Assembly: GCA_029983675.1 (NCBI GenBank)
Contig: JASBYY010000039.1
Location: 1 to 27,821, forward strand
Direction of reading: 5' to 3'
DNA from: Bacteroidales bacterium
Lineage (GTDB): Bacteria > Bacteroidota > Bacteroidia > Bacteroidales > F082
DNA length: 27,821 bases
Positions 23,382-27,821 of the stretch are shown here, piece after piece. Within the stretch, counting starts at the first letter, position 1, and every line of letters begins with the position of its first letter. The translations under genes and the position numbers were made by a program. Under the pieces are notes generated by a model. The model did no database searches. It was not told the DNA's origin and saw only the letters and a list, made by a program, of their open reading frames with translations.

Positions 23382-24677
23382 ATGCCGATCAAACCTACGC
23401 AATACCAATTGCAAAATGTGGCCACTGGACGTGTTTTCGAAGATGAAGGCTGGACGTTAGACGATCCGCAAGGCGATGCTCCAAGTATGGTGCGGCCCGT
23501 TTATGATGACAAACAATTGAAAGTGAAAGATGATGATTGTCTTGGAATGTACCGTTTTGCAGACTGGTTGCCTGTGAAACGGGCTTTGAATCATCCGTCA
23601 GCCCCTATCACCTACAAAAGCGAGGGTCTTTCCAAGCATCTGGGTTTGAATGAGCTGTATATCACTTTCAACGGATATTGGCCGGAAAGAAACGCCCGCA
23701 TGACCACCTGCTCTTTCAAGGAGATGGAGGCTTTTGCCGTATGTGCCCGCTTGGGAGAGGAATACAGGGATAAGGTGCTGGTGGTGGCTTCTGCCGGCAA
23801 TACGGCGCGTGCTTTTGCTAAGGTCTGTTCCGAAAACGGCATCAAGCTGTTGTTGTGCGTGCCGCAGGATAATGTCAAGGCATTGTGGTTCGACAAACCG
23901 TTGAACGATTGCGTGAAACTCATCACGACAGCTCCGGGAAGTGATTATTTCGACGCCATACAGCTTTCTAATTTCGCGTGTGAGTTGGATGGCTTTTTGG
24001 CAGAAGGCGGAGCGAAGAACATTGCACGTCGTGACGGGATGGGTACTACCATGCTGTCGGCAACGACGTTCATTGGCCGTATTCCCGATTTCTATTTTCA
24101 GGCCGTGGGCAGTGGCACAGGAGCCATTGCCGCATGGGAAGCCAACCTGCGTTTTATAGGCGACGGACGTTATGGCACTCACAAGGCGCGACTGATGGTG
24201 TCGCAAAACAGACCGTTTGTCCCGATGTACGAGGCGTGGTGTGCCGGTTCGCGTCCCATGCTGCCGTACGATGCCGACCAAGCCCGCAAAGATGCGGCGG
24301 AGATCTGCGCTCCCGTACTTTCCAACCGCAAGCCGCCATATAGCCTGGCAGGAGGACTTTACGATGCTTTGAAAGATACTAATGGCGACATTTTTGCCGT
24401 CAGCAACGACGAGGCCAATGCTGCCAAAGCCCTTTTTGAGAAGGCCGAGGGCGTTGACATCTACCATGCTGCTGCCGTGGCAACTGCCTCTCTACAGCAG
24501 GCTGTTGGAAAAGGAATGGTGAAAGCGGACGACGTGGTGATGCTCAACATTACTGGCGGAGGCGAGAAACGTTTCCATGCCGAACATACCTTATATGACC
24601 TGAAACCCGCCCATGTGTTCCCGATAGGCTTTACAAAAGAGGAAGTCGCCAAGGTGGTGCAAGGCATGAAGTGGTAA
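23382..24677 (+). CDS. Cysteate synthase (threonine synthase-like PLP enzyme)
   Basis: This 431-residue fold-type II PLP enzyme should form L-cysteate from O-phospho-L-serine and sulfite. The family is known from coenzyme M synthesis in Methanosarcinales and from sulfonolipid-producing Bacteroidota. The N-terminus (YQLQNVATGRVFEDEGW, 8-24) is the zinc-ribbon-like region of threonine synthases, here without paired cysteines. The PLP lysine should be Lys113 in MTTCSFKEMEAF. VVASAGNTARAFAKV (about 145-159) and QAVGSGTGAIAAWEANLRF hold the cofactor phosphate. YITFNGYWPERNARM and VLSNRKPPYSLAGGLYDA are, to my recollection, specific to the cysteate synthase group rather than ThrC. ATG 23382 is chosen because the TTG at 23349 lies inside the promoter box. 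The likely product is sulfonolipid (capnine-type) precursor; the acyltransferase is not in this window. Alternative: a divergent threonine synthase. Confidence 0.82.
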   Translation: MPIKPTQYQLQNVATGRVFEDEGWTLDDPQGDAPSMVRPVYDDKQLKVKDDDCLGMYRFADWLPVKRALNHPSAPITYKSEGLSKHLGLNELYITFNGYWPERNARMTTCSFKEMEAFAVCARLGEEYRDKVLVVASAGNTARAFAKVCSENGIKLLLCVPQDNVKALWFDKPLNDCVKLITTAPGSDYFDAIQLSNFACELDGFLAEGGAKNIARRDGMGTTMLSATTFIGRIPDFYFQAVGSGTGAIAAWEANLRFIGDGRYGTHKARLMVSQNRPFVPMYEAWCAGSRPMLPYDADQARKDAAEICAPVLSNRKPPYSLAGGLYDALKDTNGDIFAVSNDEANAAKALFEKAEGVDIYHAAAVATASLQQAVGKGMVKADDVVMLNITGGGEKRFHAEHTLYDLKPAHVFPIGFTKEEVAKVVQGMKW

Positions 24678-24756
24678 AACGAGGCTTGGCCGGTGTTTGT
24701 TTCGGCCAGCTTTCGGTAAAAAGTTTTCTTTGCCTTGCAAGGATTATCGATAAAAG

Positions 24757-24787
24757 AAAAGCGGAGAAAGGGAAACGCTCCGCTTTT
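24757..24787 (+). terminator. Terminator after cysteate synthase
   Basis: AAAAGCGGAG (24757-24766) and CTCCGCTTTT (24778-24787) form a 10-base stem. A smaller hairpin, TGGCCG/CGGCCA at 24687-24708, lies between it and the stop codon. Confidence 0.8.
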
Positions 24788-25103
24788 GCTTTTGATAAGA
24801 TCCAGACTTCGTCATTGCGTGCTGCAAAACAATGCTGTGCAAATACGCAAGATCACCAAATGATTATAAAATGAAACTTATTTGAATGATGGTGTCAAGA
24901 GGATGAAAGTTGTGCCAAGTGTATCAGTTTTTATTTTACTGATTATCTGTAGGTTGTTCAAAAACGTATCGAACCATTGCAAATATGCGGTTGGCAAAAA
25001 ATAATAGTTTGCGGCATTGTGAAGGTTGAGATTTTTAGCACAAAAGTTCAATCGAAGGCGGTCTGTCCGGCTTTTGGCAATACCTTGTTGGTGGCTGGCA
25101 AGT
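24788..25103. other. Non-coding stretch at the core/right-array boundary
   Basis: I see no gene here in any frame. The first half is AT-rich, with a weak hairpin (ATCAGT/ACTGAT around 24925-24950) and no T-run. From about 24970 the sequence (GCGGTTGGC, TTTGCGGCATTG, TTGGTGGCTGGCAAG) has the texture of the cassette spacers elsewhere in the window, but I cannot fold it into a clear attC-like palindrome. The YhcG gene ends at its right edge. Confidence 0.5.
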
Positions 25104-26139
25104 TTATTCTTTTTCGTTTGATAGTTTGTTTAATTCGTTCTCAAGTTGCTTTTTGTTGGGCAAGTATAGTTGGTATTTACTTATGAAAAGTTGATTGCCG
25201 ATATTTTCAGTTGCGTATTCTACCAAAATGTTGTGTTTTGAAGCACCCAAAACAATTCCGATTGGCGGATTGTCGCCCTCTGTGTTTTGCTCTTTTCTGA
25301 AATAGTTGAGATACAAATTCATTTGTCCAACGTCTTGGTGCGTTACTTCGCCACGTTTTAAGTCTATCAGCACAAAGCATTTCAAGATACGATGATAGAA
25401 AACCAAATCGACGTAAAAATGTTTCCCACCTATTGAAATTCTATATTGTCGTTTTTCAAACGTAAAACCTTTTCCTAATTCCAATAAGAAGTTTTGTAGG
25501 TTAGAAATTAATTTTTCTTCCAATTCACCTTCAAGATATTGGTGTCTTTCAGGAATATTTAGAAACTCCAAAACGTAAGGGTCTTTCAAAATATCTCCTG
25601 ATTTTTGAATTTCCTGTCCTTGTTCCGAAAGTTCCAAAACACCTTTTTTGTCTTTGCTCAAAGCCAAACGATGAAATAACATACTTTTCATTTGTCGTTT
25701 GAGTTCTCGAACGCTCCAATTTTCTTTTTCGCTTTGTTTGATATAAAAACAAACTTCAAGGTCACTATCTGCTTTTAGGATTTCGATGTAGTGACTCCAG
25801 CTTAATTGAAGCTGATTTCCAGTGCTTTCAAATTGTCCAGACAGTGTCTGGATTTTTGAGAAACGCAAATAAAACTGTCTGATTTGAAACACATTGGAAC
25901 GACTAAACCCTTTTCCGTATTGTTCCGAAAGGTTTTTGGCAAGTTGGTCTGAAAGTTGACTGCCATAATCTGCTTTTTCTTTTCCGTATTGTTCAAACTC
26001 AACAATATGTTTACCAATCAACCAATATGTTTGCACTAAAATGGTATTTACCGAATGAGCAACTTGCTCTCTGCCTTTTTTGTAGCAAAAAGCCGATTTT
26101 ATTGATTAGTTCGGTATATTTTGATGGTTCTATGCTCAC
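25104..26139 (-). pseudogene. YhcG/DUF1016 PDDEXK nuclease, frameshifted near the N-terminus
   Basis: This gene encodes a YhcG-type protein: an N-terminal DUF1016 helical domain and a C-terminal PDDEXK nuclease domain. The family occurs in defence and restriction-linked contexts. The nuclease motifs are intact: YRISIGGKHFYVDLVFYHR (Asp) and CFVLIDLKRGEVTHQDVGQM (IDLK, with the catalytic lysine), followed by YLNYFRKEQN. The original start is probably GTG 26139 (SIEPSKYTELINKIGFLLQK), but a run of six T at 26076-26081 (six A in the gene, one more than needed) shifts the frame before GREQVAHSVNTILVQTYWLI. Repairing one base gives 344 residues. As written, translation could only start inside, for example at GTG 26036, giving 310 residues that lack the first DUF1016 helices. 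Its promoter box (26160-26168) is intact. Confidence 0.75.
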
Positions 26140-26159
26140 TTTTTTCTAAATGATTTAAT

Positions 26160-26168
26160 GCAAAGGTA
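26160..26168 (-). promoter_or_regulatory. -7 promoter box for the YhcG gene
   Basis: TACCTTTGC on the minus strand fits TAnnTTTGY, with TTCG about 19 bases upstream as a weak -33. It lies 20 bases before the GTG at 26139, which supports that N-terminus. Confidence 0.55.
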
Positions 26169-26208
26169 CAAAAATTATCCTATTGCACGAACATGAGTAA
26201 AGCCCGTG

Positions 26209-26940
26209 TTATGGGCAAGTGTTTTTATTGCCTCTGAAACGGATTTTCTCTAGTTTATGTCGGTAGATGATGCATAAAACCCAAATAACTATAAGAATGG
26301 CCAATAAAACGGCTTTCTGTAAATTCAACTCGGTGAAAAAGTTATTAAGCGAATGAAACGCAGCAACGGCTAATAATGAGTTTGTTTTTTCTGCTACCAA
26401 GCCAATTCCCCAACTGCCTAACAATAAAATAGAGAAGAAAATCAGGTTTGAACTTGTCAGGTTAAAATTCAAGTGCCAAACAAACCACAAAACGGTTATT
26501 ATCAGTATGCCGACGAATTTGGGCAAGGGTGCTAATAATTGTTGCAGGAAGCCACGCCAACCAATCTCTTCTAATAGCCCATATATCAAGATTATAAAAA
26601 TTGTAATGAGAGGGAATGTTCCTTTTGCTAAATAGGCAACCGCTCCAATTAATATCACAGGTAGCAGCCAATAAATTGTCAGTGGAATCAATACATTCGC
26701 AAAATTACCTTTTAGGCTCATTTTGATACGAATGTGGAATAGTTTAATGGCTGCCAACGTACCAATTGCAGGTCCAACGCCTTGCAATACTATTGCAATA
26801 AAGGTGCTGTTAATTCCTGCAAACAACGTTGTTTTGTTGGTTAAATATCTCATTGAAATGGCTATTACGTAGAAAACAACAATAGCAATGACTGTTGTTC
26901 TTTTATCAATTTGTTTTCCTGTTGTTTCTTGTGTATTCAT
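26209..26940 (-). CDS. CPBP-family intramembrane metalloprotease
   Basis: This 243-residue membrane protein is of the CPBP (CAAX protease/bacteriocin-processing, Abi) family, glutamate-type intramembrane proteases; in bacteria they are linked to bacteriocin immunity and peptide processing. The three motifs are intact: EEIGWRGFLQ (Glu124, Glu125, Arg129), the FVWHLNFN helix (His156), and AVAAFHSLNN (His196, Asn200). About seven hydrophobic segments are visible. ATG 26940 is the only good start; no promoter box lies close upstream. The TAA stop begins TAACACGGGC, which flanks a GCCC/GGGC hairpin, as in other cassette genes here. It sits between DUF1697 and YhcG on the same strand, but the YhcG gene has its own promoter, so these are separate units. 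Confidence 0.88.
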   Translation of the reverse strand: MNTQETTGKQIDKRTTVIAIVVFYVIAISMRYLTNKTTLFAGINSTFIAIVLQGVGPAIGTLAAIKLFHIRIKMSLKGNFANVLIPLTIYWLLPVILIGAVAYLAKGTFPLITIFIILIYGLLEEIGWRGFLQQLLAPLPKFVGILIITVLWFVWHLNFNLTSSNLIFFSILLLGSWGIGLVAEKTNSLLAVAAFHSLNNFFTELNLQKAVLLAILIVIWVLCIIYRHKLEKIRFRGNKNTCP

Positions 26941-26970
26941 ATCGTCACTTTTTATCTTTTCTGAGTTTAC

Positions 26971-27060
26971 CTATAACGGCTGGGACTATGAAAAATTGCC
27001 GTTTGCCGGCGATTCCCTATTCGTTGCACCAAGGTTAACGGGTTGCAACTCATCGAGTTA
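26971..27060 (-). other. Cassette-junction spacer between DUF1697 and CPBP genes
   Basis: On the minus strand the DUF1697 stop codon opens TAACTCG, and the spacer ends in CCGTTATAG (26971-26979 region) about 30 bases before the CPBP start. TAAC-to-CGTTA boundaries match the layout at 1382-1520, but the inner arms pair only patchily and GTTATAG does not fit GTTRRRY. Probably a diverged member of the same element type. Confidence 0.3.
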
Positions 27061-27606
27061 CTTTTTACTCGCAATATTTATCATTATCTCATAGAGCTTG
27101 CGCACAGTATTAACATTTCTAACGGTCATATTCTTGTATGGTTTCGTTCCGACAAGTTTGATCATACCGCTTTTGCGATAGTCTTTACTTTTGACATTCC
27201 ACAAAATTGCTCCCGATGTATATTTCACATTGTCAACCGAACTGATTGGCAATGTTTCCAAAACAGCCAAGTTGTCGAAATTCTCCCACAAAAACATAAC
27301 CTCCGTCCTCATCGCCTCATTTTTCAACCATGTAGCAGGCAAGTCTTGACAAATGGTTTTCATATTCTCCCAATCTCTAACCAAGACTTTTATCTCTAAC
27401 TGAAAATCTCGTTTCATTGCCTCCTCTATTTCATAGACAATTGTGTCTTGCTCTTTTGATGGAGCTTGAAAAACGACATTTCCCGAATTGATATAGGTAG
27501 TAACATCGGTAAATCCAAGCGATTCAAAAGAGGTTTTTAACTCTTTCATCTCCACCTTGTTATGGCCTCCAACATTTATGCCTCTTAAAAGAGCTACGTA
27601 AATCAT
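27058..27606 (-). CDS. DUF1697 family protein
   Basis: This is a 182-residue cytoplasmic protein of the DUF1697 family, whose biochemical function is unknown. The hallmark N-terminus YVALLRGINVGGHNKVEMKE (3-22) and VTTYINSGNVVFQAPS (about 35-50) are unmistakable, followed by the conserved alpha/beta core and the C-terminal RKSGMIKLVGTKPYKNMTVRN block with NTVRKLYEI. The length is normal. ATG 27606 follows an AT-rich stretch with no TAnnTTTGY box. Upstream lies an elaborate palindromic element (27639-27771) and then the terminal repeat. DUF1697 genes are frequent passengers in Bacteroidota accessory regions. Its stop codon merges with the next spacer. Confidence 0.88.
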   Translation of the reverse strand: MIYVALLRGINVGGHNKVEMKELKTSFESLGFTDVTTYINSGNVVFQAPSKEQDTIVYEIEEAMKRDFQLEIKVLVRDWENMKTICQDLPATWLKNEAMRTEVMFLWENFDNLAVLETLPISSVDNVKYTSGAILWNVKSKDYRKSGMIKLVGTKPYKNMTVRNVNTVRKLYEIMINIASKK

Positions 27607-27638
27607 CTCTCTGTATTTATTTGATCTCTAAAATATCA

Positions 27639-27741
27639 CTTTAACGGTCGGGTGATTTGCGAAGTGATTTGCATTTTGCAAATCGCTTGTTGGTGGACAG
27701 TCCCGGAGGGCTGGACACCGCAAATCGCCCGACCGTTGGGT
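27639..27741 (-). other. attC-like palindrome upstream of the DUF1697 gene
   Basis: Arms AACGGTCGGGTGATTTGC (27643-27660) and GCAAATCGCCCGACCGTT (27720-27737) are complementary at 17 of 18 positions across a 59-base centre. On the minus (coding) strand the outer boxes read ACCCAAC, a perfect RYYYAAC (R''), and GTTAAAG, one base off GTTRRRY (R'). That is the expected order for an attC site preceding the next cassette gene. The centre holds a second, smaller hairpin (GATTTGC/GCAAATC, 27666-27684) and a direct repeat of GTGATTTGC. This is the best attC candidate in the window. Confidence 0.55.
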
Positions 27742-27771
27742 GGGAAGCCCGAAGGGATTTCCACCCAACGG
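27733..27771. repeat. Second palindrome overlapping the attC-like element
   Basis: CCGTTGGGTGG (27733-27743) and CCACCCAACGG (27761-27771) form a perfect 11-base stem extended imperfectly towards a TTCG-type loop. The left arm shares CCGTT with the preceding palindrome, so the two structures are mutually exclusive. The 16 bases 27755-27770 recur exactly at 15976-15991. Confidence 0.8.
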
Positions 27772-27821
27772 AATGAGGCTATGAGAAGTGGCGGAGTGAG
27801 GACGTGTAACTTTCAGCATGT
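27767..27821 (-). repeat. Right copy of 55-bp terminal inverted repeat
   Basis: Exact reverse complement of bases 1-55. On the minus strand it leads towards the DUF1697 gene just as the left copy leads towards the S41 gene, so each copy has the same orientation relative to its array. Confidence 0.85.

Noticed and set aside
23598..24467. A 289-codon minus-strand frame inside cysteate synthase
   Set aside because: Fully antisense to a confident enzyme gene and rich in shadow-type residues; no motif.
24920..24955. Hairpin ATCAGT/ACTGAT as a terminator
   Set aside because: The stem is only six pairs and lacks a T-run on either strand; the real terminator of the cysteate synthase gene is at 24757-24787.

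Overview
The window reads as a Bacteroidales (phylum Bacteroidota) chromosome fragment, probably a metagenomic contig. Evidence: nearly every confident gene start is preceded by the Bacteroidota -7 promoter box (TAnnTTTGY); Shine-Dalgarno motifs are scarce; a C10 peptidase carries a type IX secretion (T9SS) sorting domain; and there is a Bacteroidota-type OmpA protein and cysteate synthase. I cannot place it to genus.

Layout. (1) 1-6365: an AT-richer accessory array, all on the + strand: S41 peptidase, small unknown ORF, DUF4190-like membrane protein, frameshifted SHOCT ORF, AbiEi/AbiEii type IV toxin-antitoxin, HXXEE membrane protein, KilA-N protein and a Bacteroidota-type membrane protein. 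(2) 6434-24787: an ordinary chromosomal block: sppA (-), folK and a deoxynucleoside kinase (+), ompA-like and trmH-family genes (-), mutS (+), two identical tRNA-Gly and a tRNA-Leu, a decayed ORF6N gene (-), a YitT-family transporter (+), a three-gene operon of exported cysteine peptidases (-), and cysteate synthase (+). (3) 25104-27821: a second accessory array, all on the - strand: YhcG/DUF1016 nuclease with a one-base frameshift, CPBP membrane protease and DUF1697 protein.

The two arrays are built like gene cassettes: single genes or pairs separated by imperfect palindromes with AAC/GTT-type ends resembling integron attC sites, and stop codons that merge into TAAC motifs. No integrase or transposase is present. 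The first and last 55 bases of the window are identical in inverted orientation, and the repeat lies upstream of the outermost gene at both ends in the same relation to it. The match is exactly 55 bases, so it looks like a k=55 assembly-graph node marking a repeat that occurs elsewhere in the genome.

Functional themes. The core covers inner-membrane proteolysis, folate and nucleotide salvage, mismatch repair, RNA methylation and envelope structure. Two adjacent loci with divergent promoters stand out: the exported cysteine-protease operon and the cysteate synthase, which implies L-cysteate production, most likely for sulfonolipids. The arrays carry defence- or stress-type genes (AbiE, YhcG, CPBP, KilA-N). 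I found no CRISPR array, no intact insertion sequence and no wholly new multi-gene system. The most unusual signals are the cassette-like repeats and an ORF6N pseudogene that ends exactly at a sequence shared with one of these repeats.
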